DNA of 37,480 nt, taken from Streptomyces albospinus (lineage in GTDB: Bacteria; Actinomycetota; Actinomycetes; Streptomycetales; Streptomycetaceae). The position numbers and the translations under genes were made by a program. The notes under the pieces are model-generated. The model worked only from the letters and a program-made list of their open reading frames with translations. It had not been told where the DNA came from and searched no databases. This document shows, piece after piece, positions 14,484 to 26,443 of this stretch. Location: NCBI RefSeq assembly GCF_014648695.1, contig NZ_BMRP01000062.1:1-37480 (forward strand), in the 5' to 3' direction. Numbering within the stretch: the first letter of the stretch is position 1; every line of letters begins with the position of its first letter.

Positions 14484-16007
14484 ATGCCCGAACGCCGTAC
14501 CGTCGCCCTTGTCACTCTTGGCTGCGCCCGTAACGAGGTGGACTCGGAGGAGCTCGCAGGCCGCTTGGCAGCGGACGGCTGGGAGCTCGTCGAGGAAGCC
14601 GCCGACGCGGATGTGGCCGTCGTCAACACCTGCGGCTTCGTCGAAGCCGCCAAGAAGGACTCCGTCGACGCCCTGCTGGAAGCCAACGATCTCAAGGCTG
14701 CGGCCTCTGAAGGACGTGGCGGCCGGACCCAGGCCGTCGTCGCCGTCGGCTGCATGGCCGAGCGGTACGGCAAGGAGCTCGCCGAGGCGCTGCCGGAGGC
14801 GGACGGCGTGCTCGGCTTCGACGACTACAGCAACATCTCCGACCGGCTCCAGACGATCCTCAGCGGTGGTATCCACGCCGCGCACACCCCGCGCGACCGC
14901 CGCAAGCTGCTGCCGATCAGCCCGGCCGAGCGCCAGGACGCCGCCGGGGTCGCACTGCCCGGCCACGCCCAGTCCGGTGCCGAGGAGCCGGCGGTCCCGC
15001 CGCAGGACCTGCCCGAGGGCGTCGCACCGGTGTCCGGGCCGCGGGCGCCGCTGCGCCGCAGGCTGGGCAACGAGCCGGTCGCCTCGGTGAAGCTGGCCTC
15101 GGGCTGCGACCGGCGCTGCTCGTTCTGCGCGATCCCCTCCTTCCGCGGCTCGTTCATCTCCCGCAGGCCCTCCGACGTGCTCGGTGAGACCCGCTGGCTG
15201 GCCGAGCAGGGCGTCAAGGAGGTCATGCTGGTCTCCGAGAACAACACCTCGTACGGCAAGGACCTCGGCGACATCCGGCTGCTGGAGACGCTGCTGCCGG
15301 AGCTGGCCGCGGTCGACGGCATCGAGCGGATCCGGGTCAGCTACCTCCAGCCCGCCGAGATGCGGCCCGGCCTGATCGACGTGCTGACCGGCACCGACAA
15401 GGTGGCGCCCTACTTCGACCTGTCCTTCCAGCACTCGGCGCCCGGGGTGCTGCGCGCGATGCGCCGGTTCGGCGACACCGACCGCTTCCTGGAGCTGCTG
15501 GAGACGATCCGCACGAAGGCGCCGCAGGCCGGGGCCCGGTCCAACTTCATCGTCGGCTTCCCCGGTGAGTCCGAGAGCGACCTGGCGGAGCTGGAGCGGT
15601 TCCTGGGCGAGGCCCGGCTGGACGCCATCGGCGTCTTCGGCTACTCCGACGAGGACGGCACCGAGGCCGCCTCCTACGAGGACAAGGTCGACCCGGACGA
15701 GGTCGCCGAGCGGCTGTCCCGGGTGTCCCGGCTGGCCGAGGAGCTGACCGCGCAGCGGGCGGCCGAGCGGGTCGGCGAGACGGTCCGGGTGCTGGTGGAC
15801 CGGATCGACGACGAGGACGACGGCGTCGTCGGGCGGGCCGCGCACCAGGCGCCGGAGACCGACGGGGTCACGCTGCTCACGGGCGGCCGGGACCTGCTGC
15901 CCGGTCGTATGGTCGAAGCAAAGGTGGTCGCGAGCGAGGGTGTGGACCTCGTGGCGGAGGTGCTGTCGGTGGACGGTACAGGGTGTACCGAGGAGGCGGG
16001 CAGATGA
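14484..16007 (+). CDS. rimO: RimO: ribosomal protein S12 (Asp) methylthiotransferase
   Basis: 507 residues. It is a radical-SAM enzyme that adds a methylthio group to the conserved aspartate of ribosomal protein S12. The N-terminal UPF0004 domain has the three cysteines of the auxiliary iron-sulphur cluster (Cys14 in 'LGCARN', Cys50 in 'NTCGF', Cys90 in 'VGCMAERYG'). The radical-SAM motif CxxxCxxC is 'CDRRCSFC' (Cys208, 212, 215), and a C-terminal TRAM domain follows 'DRIDDEDDG'. A Pro/Ala-rich insert separates the first two domains (about residues 140-195). The family includes MiaB, but the 'NEVDSE' N-terminus and the context with pgsA fit RimO. It heads a tight run: pgsA begins inside its stop codon. 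Confidence 0.93.
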   Translation: MPERRTVALVTLGCARNEVDSEELAGRLAADGWELVEEAADADVAVVNTCGFVEAAKKDSVDALLEANDLKAAASEGRGGRTQAVVAVGCMAERYGKELAEALPEADGVLGFDDYSNISDRLQTILSGGIHAAHTPRDRRKLLPISPAERQDAAGVALPGHAQSGAEEPAVPPQDLPEGVAPVSGPRAPLRRRLGNEPVASVKLASGCDRRCSFCAIPSFRGSFISRRPSDVLGETRWLAEQGVKEVMLVSENNTSYGKDLGDIRLLETLLPELAAVDGIERIRVSYLQPAEMRPGLIDVLTGTDKVAPYFDLSFQHSAPGVLRAMRRFGDTDRFLELLETIRTKAPQAGARSNFIVGFPGESESDLAELERFLGEARLDAIGVFGYSDEDGTEAASYEDKVDPDEVAERLSRVSRLAEELTAQRAAERVGETVRVLVDRIDDEDDGVVGRAAHQAPETDGVTLLTGGRDLLPGRMVEAKVVASEGVDLVAEVLSVDGTGCTEEAGR

Positions 16008-16663
16008 GCGGAGCCTCGGCTTCCGCCGCCGGGGGGCCGCGCACCGCGCCGGCCGTCCGGCAGGCCGGGCTGTGGAACATCGCCAACGTCCTGACGATGC
16101 TGCGGCTGCTGCTGGTCCCGGCGTTCGTCCTGCTGCTGGTGCACGACGGCGGCGCGAACCCGGTCTGGCGCGTGTTCGCCTGGGCGGCGTTCGCCGTCGC
16201 CATGATCACCGATGTCTTCGACGGGCATCTGGCGCGCACGTACAACCTGGTCACGGACTTCGGCAAGATCGCCGACCCGATCGCGGACAAGGCGATCATG
16301 GGGGCGGCGCTGATCTGCCTCTCGGTGCTGGGTGACCTGTCCTGGTGGGTCACGGGCGTGATCCTCTTCCGGGAGCTCGGCATCACGCTGATGCGGTTCT
16401 GGGTGATCAAGCACGGTGTGATTCCGGCCAGTCGCGGCGGCAAGATCAAGACATTGGCGCAGGGCACGGCCGTCGGCATGTACGTCCTGGTGCTGACCGG
16501 TCCACTCGCGACGTTCCGCTGGTGGGTGATGGCGGTGGCCGTGGCGCTGACGGTCGTCACCGGGCTCGACTACGTACGGCAGGCCGTGGTGCTGCGCCGG
16601 GCCGGGCTGGCCAGGGAGCGGGCGGAGCGGGCCGAGAGCTCCGAGAGGAACACCGCGCGGTGA
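16004..16663 (+). CDS. pgsA: CDP-diacylglycerol-glycerol-3-phosphate 3-phosphatidyltransferase
   Basis: 219 residues. ATG 16004 overlaps the rimO stop as ATGA and has GGAGG 7 bases upstream. It is an integral membrane enzyme of the CDP-alcohol phosphatidyltransferase family making phosphatidylglycerol phosphate. The signature D-x2-DG-x2-AR-x8-G-x3-D-x3-D is complete (Asp70, Asp73, Gly74, Ala77, Arg78, Gly87, Asp91, Asp95). Several hydrophobic helices surround it ('MLRLLLVPAFVLLLV', 'ALICLSVLGDLSWWV', 'MAVAVALTVVTGLDYV'). Translational coupling with rimO and cinA is evident from the overlaps at both ends. A paralogue making another anionic lipid cannot be excluded from sequence alone. Confidence 0.92.
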   Translation: MSGASASAAGGPRTAPAVRQAGLWNIANVLTMLRLLLVPAFVLLLVHDGGANPVWRVFAWAAFAVAMITDVFDGHLARTYNLVTDFGKIADPIADKAIMGAALICLSVLGDLSWWVTGVILFRELGITLMRFWVIKHGVIPASRGGKIKTLAQGTAVGMYVLVLTGPLATFRWWVMAVAVALTVVTGLDYVRQAVVLRRAGLARERAERAESSERNTAR

Positions 16664-17196
16664 GCGGGCCGGGTTCTGCGGCGGCCGGGGCGCTGGAGGT
16701 GCTCGCCGGGCGGCGGCAGAGCCTGGCCGTGGCCGAATCGCTGACCGGCGGACTGGTCGCCGGCGAGCTGACCGCGGTGCCCGGGGCGTCGCGGGTGCTG
16801 CGCGGCTCGGTGACCGCGTACGCCACCGAGCTCAAGCGGGAGCTGCTGGGCGTGGACGGTGCGCTGCTGGCCGCGCGCGGGGCCGTGGACGGCGAGGTCG
16901 CGCGGCAGATGGCGCGCGGGGTGCGGCGGGTGCTCGGCGCCGACTGGGGCATCGCCACCACGGGCGTCGCCGGGCCCGAGCCCCAGGACGGACAGCCCGT
17001 GGGCACGGTGTACGTAGCCGTCCAGGGACCGGACGGTGACGGAGAGGTGCGACGGCTGGCACTTGCGGGGGATCGCGACCGGATCCGTCGTGACAGTGTC
17101 CAAGCCGTGCTTGCGCTGCTGTTGAGCGAACTCACAGAAAATGCGCGGGCACAGGATACGGAACAACACGGGGGGAATGGATGTTTGCAGCCCTGA
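16660..17196 (+). CDS. cinA: CinA C-terminal-domain protein (nicotinamide-nucleotide amidase type)
   Basis: 178 residues. GTG 16660 overlaps the pgsA stop as GTGA, with GAGAGG about 10 bases upstream. Only the C-terminal CinA (PncC) domain is present; it deamidates nicotinamide mononucleotide and so recycles pyridine nucleotides. Family signatures are 'AVAESLTGGLVAGELTAVPG', 'RGSVTAYATELKRELLGV' and 'GIATTGVAGPEPQDGQPVGTVYVAV'. The N-terminal molybdopterin-like CinA domain found in Bacillus and others is absent, as is normal in this actinobacterial context. The last ~15 residues are polar and poorly conserved-looking. Confidence 0.9.
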   Translation: MSGPGSAAAGALEVLAGRRQSLAVAESLTGGLVAGELTAVPGASRVLRGSVTAYATELKRELLGVDGALLAARGAVDGEVARQMARGVRRVLGADWGIATTGVAGPEPQDGQPVGTVYVAVQGPDGDGEVRRLALAGDRDRIRRDSVQAVLALLLSELTENARAQDTEQHGGNGCLQP

Positions 17197-17290
17197 GTGA
17201 ACACGTACTGGCTCCCGGCACGGGTACGGCCCGAGGCGGTACGGTGGGGCGAGAAGGATCCGGATCCGAGGTCCGAGGAGGGAGCCAGCG

Positions 17291-17674
17291 ATGATTCTGC
17301 TTCGTCGCCTGCTGGGTGATGTGCTGCGCCGACAGCGTCAGCGCCAAGGCCGCACCCTGCGCGAGGTCTCGTCCTCCGCCCGGGTGTCGCTCGGCTATTT
17401 GTCCGAGGTCGAGAGGGGCCAGAAGGAGGCGTCCTCCGAACTGCTCTCGGCGATCTGTGACGCACTGGATGTGCGCATGTCCGAGCTCATGCGAGAGGTC
17501 AGCGACGAGCTGGCACTCGCCGAGCTGGCAGCGTCCGCAGCCGCGAGTGACACGGTGCCGGCACCGGTGCGGCCGAAGCTCAATTCGGTGTCCGTCACGT
17601 CCCTGGCCGGTGTGCCCGAGGAGCGCGTGACCATCAAGCCCCCGGCCGACGTCGTGGATGTCGTCGCGGCCTGA
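17291..17674 (+). CDS. clgR: ClgR: Xre-type activator of clp and lon genes
   Basis: 127 residues. ATG 17291 is preceded by GAGGAGGGAG 8 bases upstream. The Xre-type helix-turn-helix covers about 9-66: 'LRRQRQRQGRTLREVSSSA' then 'SLGYLSEVERGQKEASSE'. A short acidic helix and a Pro-rich tail follow. The cinA-clgR order is the same as in mycobacteria (pgsA3-Rv2745c), which supports ClgR over other small Xre regulators. ClgR activates clpP1P2, clpC and lon. The C-terminus is VDVVAA; in S. lividans the two terminal alanines mark ClgR for ClpP-dependent destruction, giving negative feedback. The 94-base upstream region contains the palindrome GGATCCGGATCC, but I do not see a ClgR box I would defend. 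Confidence 0.9.
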   Translation: MILLRRLLGDVLRRQRQRQGRTLREVSSSARVSLGYLSEVERGQKEASSELLSAICDALDVRMSELMREVSDELALAELAASAAASDTVPAPVRPKLNSVSVTSLAGVPEERVTIKPPADVVDVVAA

Positions 17675-17696
17675 CACCGCACGTTCGTACGTGATC

Positions 17697-17730
17697 GGAG
17701 CCCCGGCGGGCAGCAGCCCGCCGGGGCTCC
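17697..17730 (+). terminator. clgR terminator hairpin
   Basis: GGAGCCCCGGCGGG and its perfect complement CCCGCCGGGGCTCC (14 bp) enclose the 6-base loop CAGCAG, 22 bases after the clgR stop. No T tract. Confidence 0.75.
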
Positions 17731-17803
17731 GTGCTGTCCGGGCGGGGAGCGGCCGGGTGCCCGGGCGGACCCGCTGGGCTGCTCGGAGCAGCGGCTTGGC
17801 CCG

Positions 17804-17866
17804 TACGATGGGCTAAATCGGTTTTTTTCGGAACATTCGCCTGAATACCCTTGAATGCGCCTGAAA
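17804..17866 (+). promoter_or_regulatory. dps promoter region with a 20-bp-spaced direct repeat
   Basis: TACGAT (17804-17809) is a plausible -10 and would start transcription near 17816. In the resulting leader the octamer CGCCTGAA occurs at 17839-17846 and again at 17859-17866, an exact 20-bp period (two helical turns), each preceded by AT-N. The second copy runs into the AAAAGGAG ribosome binding site. AT content is much higher than in the flanking DNA (GGTTTTTTTCGGAACATTC). Confidence 0.45.
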
Positions 17867-17878
17867 AGGAGTCGCTGG

Positions 17879-18349
17879 ATGTCTGTCGTCACGAGCACCC
17901 TCTCCGATGAAGCCCGCGCCGTCGTCGGGAACGCCCTCCAGGGAGCCCTGGTCGACCTGGTGGACCTCGGCCTCGTCGCCAAGCAGGTGCACTGGAACGT
18001 CGTCGGACCGCGCTTCCGCCCCGTCCATCTCCAGCTCGACGAGGTCGTCGACGTCGCGCGGCAGCACGCGGACACGGTGGCCGAGCGGGCCTCGGCGATC
18101 GGGGTGCCGCCGGACGGCCGGTCCGCCACGGTAGCCAAGACCAGCGGCGTCCGGGAGGTCGGGGACGGCTGGATCAAGGACGGCGACGCGGTACGGACGC
18201 TGGTGGACGCGCTCGGCGCGGTCATCGGGCGGATGCGGGAGCGGATCACCGCCACCGCCGATCCCGACCCGGTCAGCCAGGACATTCTCATCGGGCTCAC
18301 GGCCGACCTGGAGAAGCATCACTGGATGTTCCAGGCGGAGGCCCACTGA
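17879..18349 (+). CDS. Dps-family ferritin-like DNA-binding/iron-storage protein
   Basis: 156 residues from ATG 17879 (AAAAGGAG about 7 bases upstream; an upstream in-frame ATG at 17855 has none). It is a four-helix ferritin-like protein that oxidises and stores iron and compacts DNA under stress. The ferroxidase pattern is clear: 'KQVHWNVVGPRFRPVHLQLDEVVDVARQHADTVAERA', with His/Asp/Glu ligands spaced as in Dps. The C-terminal helix ends in 'DLEKHHWMFQAEAH'. There is no long basic N-terminal tail, so DNA binding may be weak. By position it should be the orthologue of S. coelicolor SCO5756, which I recall as DpsC. Confidence 0.92.
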   Translation: MSVVTSTLSDEARAVVGNALQGALVDLVDLGLVAKQVHWNVVGPRFRPVHLQLDEVVDVARQHADTVAERASAIGVPPDGRSATVAKTSGVREVGDGWIKDGDAVRTLVDALGAVIGRMRERITATADPDPVSQDILIGLTADLEKHHWMFQAEAH

Positions 18350-18372
18350 CCTTGCCCACTGTGGGCAAGGTC
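18348..18372 (+). terminator. dps terminator overlapping the stop codon
   Basis: GACCTTGCCCAC, one base, GTGGGCAAGGTC is a 12-bp perfect inverted repeat whose left arm begins within the TGA stop codon. In practice the central CAC-T-GTG opens as the loop. No T tract. Confidence 0.7.
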
Positions 18373-18476
18373 GTGCGCCCCCGGGCTCGCGGCACGGTGT
18401 GCGCGCCGGGCGTGTGACGGTGCGCTCTGCCGCCGGGCCGCGGGCCCGTCTAACGTCGGCCCCCGAGGAGGCAGGC

Positions 18477-18821
18477 ATGGCGTGGCGCGACTTCGTGGCG
18501 CGTGGCCCGGGCGAGCGGGGTCCGGCCCGCAGGCCGGGCGGGCGGGGGCCGTGGTCCGCGCCGGGCCGCTGGATATCCACGGCCCTCGTGGGGGGGCTGT
18601 GGTGGTGGGCGGCGGTCCGGCTGGCGCTGTGGCCGCAGTCCTCGGGACCGGTGGAAGGGGCCGTGGTGACGGGCGGCTGGGGGCTCAGTCTGCTGCCGGT
18701 GCACTGCGTGCCGTGGGCGGGGCGGCGCGAGGGGGCGAAGTGGCGCGCGGGGGCGAGCTGGGGGAAGGTCACCAGGGCATGGCGACACCGCCGTTGGGGC
18801 GGAGGATCTGGCCGGTCGTGA
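18477..18821 (+). CDS. Small Trp-rich membrane protein, unknown function
   Basis: 114 residues from ATG 18477, which has GAGGAGG 6 bases upstream; TAACGT at 18451-18456 is a plausible -10. The N-terminal 30 residues are Arg/Gly/Pro-rich. Two hydrophobic segments follow ('STALVGGLWWWAAVRLALW' and 'VVTGGWGLSLLPVHCVPWAG') with a basic tail, suggesting a small two-pass membrane protein. I do not recognise a family. Its last 53 bases overlap the convergent SDR gene, so the true end of the functional protein may be variable. The case for coding rests on the ribosome binding site and the amphipathic layout, not homology. Confidence 0.5.
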   Translation: MAWRDFVARGPGERGPARRPGGRGPWSAPGRWISTALVGGLWWWAAVRLALWPQSSGPVEGAVVTGGWGLSLLPVHCVPWAGRREGAKWRAGASWGKVTRAWRHRRWGGGSGRS

Positions 18822-19542
18822 ACGACGAGGCGTCCGATGCCAGGTGGAGCACGGCATGGGCGATCTCGCCGGGCTCGCCGACCCGGCCCAGCGGGGACAT
18901 CCGGACCATCGGTGCCTCGGCCTGCTGCCGGGCCTCGGCGGTGTGGCGGTCGGTCATCGGCGTACGGATCCAGCCCGGGGCGACTGCGTTGACGCGGATG
19001 CCGTGCCGGCCGACTTCGGTGGCCAGGGTCTTGGTGAGCTGGACGACGGCGGCCTTGGCGACGCCGTAGCAGAGGAGCCCGGGGGCGCCGGTGTCGATGG
19101 CGCCGGAGGCCATGGTGATGATGCTGCCCCGGGTGCCGGTGGCGATCATGGCGCGGGCCGCTTCCCGGCAGCTGTGCAGGACGCCCTTGAAGTTGGTGTT
19201 CCAGACCCGGTCCAGGTCTGCTTCGTCGGTGTCCAGGACGGGGGCGGAGTGCATGATTCCGGCGACCGCGGCCAGTATGTCCAGGCGGCCGGACGAGCGG
19301 GCGGCGTCGACGACGGCGGCGACCTGGTCGCGCCGGGTGACGTCGACGCGGTGGGCGTGCGCGGCGCCGCCGGATGCGGTGACGGCCGCCGCGGTGTCCT
19401 GGACTCCCCGCTCGTCGAGGTCCGCGCAGTGGACGGTGGCGCCGGCCTCGGCGAGGAGGACGGCGCAGGCGCGGCCGATGCCCCCGGCCGCGCCGGTGAC
19501 GATCGCGGTGCGGCCCGTGAGGTCGTACGCGGTGAGGGGCAT
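18769..19542 (-). CDS. Short-chain dehydrogenase/reductase (SDR)
   Basis: 257 residues. It is a classical SDR NAD(P)-dependent oxidoreductase: the nucleotide-binding motif is 'TGAAGGIG', Asp in 'CADLDERG' favours NAD, 'AVAGIM' replaces NNAG, and the catalytic set is Ser in 'ITMASGAID' with 'YGVAK' for Tyr and Lys. The C-terminal 'PLGRVGEPGEIAHAVLHLASDASSFTTGQILRPNGG' is typical of the FabG-like branch. The substrate cannot be told from sequence. It lies just after nei2 on the same strand but has its own promoter and probably a leaderless mRNA; the ATG (19540-19542) has no Shine-Dalgarno. Confidence 0.9.
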   Translation of the reverse strand: MPLTAYDLTGRTAIVTGAAGGIGRACAVLLAEAGATVHCADLDERGVQDTAAAVTASGGAAHAHRVDVTRRDQVAAVVDAARSSGRLDILAAVAGIMHSAPVLDTDEADLDRVWNTNFKGVLHSCREAARAMIATGTRGSIITMASGAIDTGAPGLLCYGVAKAAVVQLTKTLATEVGRHGIRVNAVAPGWIRTPMTDRHTAEARQQAEAPMVRMSPLGRVGEPGEIAHAVLHLASDASSFTTGQILRPNGGVAMPW

Positions 19543-19548
19543 GGGGTG

Positions 19549-19578
19549 AGGGTAGGAAAAGATCTGATGGGGCGTCAA
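19549..19578 (-). promoter_or_regulatory. SDR promoter, leaderless type, -35 inside the nei2 stop region
   Basis: On the minus strand TTGACG (19578-19573), 18 bases, TACCCT (19554-19549), 6 bases, then the SDR ATG. Both boxes and the spacer match the principal-sigma consensus of Streptomyces. The TGA of nei2 (19577-19575) is part of the -35 hexamer. Confidence 0.72.
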
Positions 19579-20408
19579 TTGGTGTGCAGGGGTGGACCGT
19601 CGGGGCGGTCGCGGGCGTCCGGCGGGGGCGGCTGGCAGGTGGGGCACCAGTACGTGACGCGCTCCTCGGCGGTGGGTCCCTGATCGGCGGTGCGGACCGG
19701 TGTACCGCAGCGCAGGCAGGGGCGCCCGGCACGGCCGTAGACCCACAGGCGGCGGTCGGGGCGCGAGCTCGGGGTGGTGACCCGGGCGGGGCGATTCTTG
19801 TTGGCTTCCAGGAGCTTCTTGGCGAGCGCCGGGGCGCGTTCGGGGTCGACGAGGTCGCCGACGGGGAGCCAGGGGGAGGCGCGGAGCAGGAAGCAGAGCT
19901 CGGACTTGTAGACATTGCCGATGCCGGCGAGCGTGCGCTGGTCCAGCAGGGCCTCGCCGAGGGGGCGCCCGGGGGCCGCGAGCAGCCGGCGCAGGGCTTC
20001 GGCGGGATCCCAGTCGGGGCCGAGGAGGTCGGGGCCCAGATGGCCGGTGACCCGGGACTCGTCGGCGGTGCGCAGCAGGTCGAGGACCGGGAGGCGGTAG
20101 CCGACGGCGGTGTGCGCGGCGGTGCCGAGGACGGCCCGGATCTGGTGGGCGGGGCCGCCGCGCCAGCGTTCGGCGGGGGCGTAGATCTTCCAGGCGCCGT
20201 CCATCCGCAGATGGGAGTGCAGGGTGAGACCGCCCTCGAAGCGGGTGAGCAGATGCTTGCCGCGCGAGACCGCCTCCAGCACCTCGCGGCCGGTCAGATC
20301 CACCGTCGCGAGCCGCGGAACGCGCAGGTCGCAACGGGTCAGCGGGCTGCCGGCCAGGGCCTCCTGGAGGCGCTGCGCCAGCCGCCAGACCGTGTCACCT
20401 TCGGGCAT
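19575..20408 (-). CDS. nei2: Nei2-type endonuclease VIII (Fpg/Nei DNA glycosylase)
   Basis: 277 residues. It is a base-excision-repair glycosylase/AP lyase for oxidised bases. It starts MPEGDTVWRLA, where the Pro after Met is the Schiff-base nucleophile and Glu3 is catalytic; PEGDTV is the Nei rather than Fpg form. 'SRGKHLLTRF' has the conserved beta-clamp lysine and 'LDQRTLAGIGNVYKSE' the helix-two-turn-helix. The zinc finger CxxC-x20-CxxC is intact (Cys231, 234, 255, 258). It follows lhr by 65 bases on the same strand; the lhr-nei2 pair is also found in mycobacteria. The frame is open far upstream, but only from this ATG does sequence resemble the family. Confidence 0.93.
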   Translation of the reverse strand: MPEGDTVWRLAQRLQEALAGSPLTRCDLRVPRLATVDLTGREVLEAVSRGKHLLTRFEGGLTLHSHLRMDGAWKIYAPAERWRGGPAHQIRAVLGTAAHTAVGYRLPVLDLLRTADESRVTGHLGPDLLGPDWDPAEALRRLLAAPGRPLGEALLDQRTLAGIGNVYKSELCFLLRASPWLPVGDLVDPERAPALAKKLLEANKNRPARVTTPSSRPDRRLWVYGRAGRPCLRCGTPVRTADQGPTAEERVTYWCPTCQPPPPDARDRPDGPPLHTN

Positions 20409-20473
20409 GGGGCCATCATGCACGCCGCGGCGGGCGAGCGGCGGCCCGCGACCGGTCCGCGCCCCGCCGCGGC

Positions 20474-25219
<4,746 letters not shown>

Positions 25220-25394
25220 GTCCCCCATCGTGCACCGGACCACTGACAATCCGGTCCGGCGCCCGCCGCGGACGGCCCGACCCCGGCGCCGCGCCCCCGT
25301 CCGCCCCTGCCCGTACCCGTCCGTTCCCGTCCGTCCACGGTGCGGACGCCCCGGCCCGCGGCGGCCCGGCGGGCGCAGAATGGGGAGCATGGCC

Positions 25395-26315
25395 ATGATC
25401 GACGGGGGCGGCACGGGCGGCGGGGCCGTCCCGTGCGGCGAGGCGGGTGCGCGGGCGGTGCCGAGGGCCGGCGGCGAGTGGGCGCGCCACTGGCGCTATG
25501 CCGGACTGCCCGGTCTCGACCTGCTGCGCGCCCGCTACGTGGAGCACGCCTTCCCCCGCCATGCCCACGACGGCTATGTGATCTGCGTGGTCACCTCCGG
25601 GATCGAGGAGGTCGGCCTCCAGGACGGTGTGGTCCGGGCCGGCCACGGAGGCATCGTGATGATCAATCCGGAGGTCGCGCACACCGCGCGGGCCGGCGCC
25701 CCCGAGGGCTGGACCTACGCCACGCTCTACCCGTCGGCGGACCTCGTCGCCGGCATCGCCCGGGAGACCACCGCCCTGCGCGGCACCGCGGGCTTCGTCC
25801 GCACCGTCGCCGACGAACCGCACACCGGCCGCATGATCGCCGGGATACACCGGGCGGCCGAGGCCGGCAACGCACTGGCCGCCGACAGCCTGCTCCGGAT
25901 CGCCCTCGCCCGGCTGCTGCGCCGCCACGGAGGCCCGCTGCCGCCCCGGGCACCCCGTACGGCCGGCGCCCGCACCGCCGCCCTCGCCCGCGCCGTCCTG
26001 GAGGAGCGGATGGCCGACCCGCCCTCCCTGGAGCAGCTCGCGCGGGAACTGGACACCGGCCCGTTCGCGCTGCTGCGGGCCTTCAAGAGCGCGTACGGCA
26101 TGCCGCCGCACACCTGGCTGACCGACGCCCGGGTACGGCGTGCCCGCCGGCTCCTGGAGGCGGGCCGCGCGCCCGCCGAGACGGCGGTGGCCGTCGGCTT
26201 CACCGACCAGCCGCATCTGAACCGGCACTTCACCCGGATCGTCGGGGTCCCACCGGGCGCCTACCGCCAAGAGCGCGCGGCGGCGGACCGGCCGGCCGGC
26301 GGCGGGCCCGCGTAA
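25395..26315 (+). CDS. AraC-family transcriptional regulator
   Basis: 306 residues. ATG 25395 is chosen because GGGGAG ends 7 bases upstream; ATGs at 25380 and 25389 are alternatives, and CAGAAT stands 7 bases before 25389 in leaderless geometry. The N-terminal cupin-like ligand domain contains 'YVEHAFPRHAHDGYVICVV' and 'INPEVAHTARAGAPEGWTYATLY', typical of AraC ligand-binding domains. The C-terminus has two helix-turn-helices: 'SLEQLARELDTGPFALLRAFKSAYGMPPHTWLTDARVRRARRLL' and 'PAETAVAVGFTDQPHLNRHFTRIVGVPPGAYR'. It lies directly upstream of azlC-azlD on the same strand, a common arrangement in which the regulator controls the exporter. Confidence 0.93.
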   Translation: MIDGGGTGGGAVPCGEAGARAVPRAGGEWARHWRYAGLPGLDLLRARYVEHAFPRHAHDGYVICVVTSGIEEVGLQDGVVRAGHGGIVMINPEVAHTARAGAPEGWTYATLYPSADLVAGIARETTALRGTAGFVRTVADEPHTGRMIAGIHRAAEAGNALAADSLLRIALARLLRRHGGPLPPRAPRTAGARTAALARAVLEERMADPPSLEQLARELDTGPFALLRAFKSAYGMPPHTWLTDARVRRARRLLEAGRAPAETAVAVGFTDQPHLNRHFTRIVGVPPGAYRQERAAADRPAGGGPA

Positions 26316-26336
26316 CGGAGGCGCGCGGTCGAGGGC

Positions 26337-26364
26337 GCAGGGACGCGGGCGCAGGGACGCGGGC
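26337..26364 (+). repeat. Short tandem repeat in the araC-azlC spacer
   Basis: GCAGGGACGCGGGC is repeated twice in tandem (14 bp each) and followed by a partial third copy (ATACGGACGCGG). It is a candidate activator site for the upstream AraC regulator, ending 67 bases before the azlC -10 box; simple low-complexity expansion is the alternative. Confidence 0.4.
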
Positions 26365-26430
26365 ATACGGACGCGGAGCGTCGCCTCCGCGGGTGCAAGA
26401 ACGTACAAGACCGCCCGGGGCGCGTCCTCT

Positions 26431-26443
26431 TAGGGTCCGGGAC
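26431..26443 (+). promoter_or_regulatory. Leaderless-type -10 box before azlC
   Basis: TAGGGT (26431-26436) stands 7 bases before the GTG start of azlC. No Shine-Dalgarno is present. A poor -35, if any, would suit activator-dependent transcription. Confidence 0.55.

Noticed and set aside
10542..15845. A 1767-codon minus-strand frame across ftsK, the rodZ-like gene and rimO.
   Set aside because: It spans three well-recognised plus-strand genes and their promoters; typical GC-driven shadow.
17261..17272. GGATCCGGATCC palindrome before clgR as a ClgR operator.
   Set aside because: It does not resemble the ClgR box as I recall it and lies next to the ribosome binding site; left as an unassigned palindrome.
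26281..26443. Possible CRISPR-like or attachment-site repeats.
   Set aside because: Only two 14-bp tandem copies plus a partial one; no spacers of uniform length and no cas genes.
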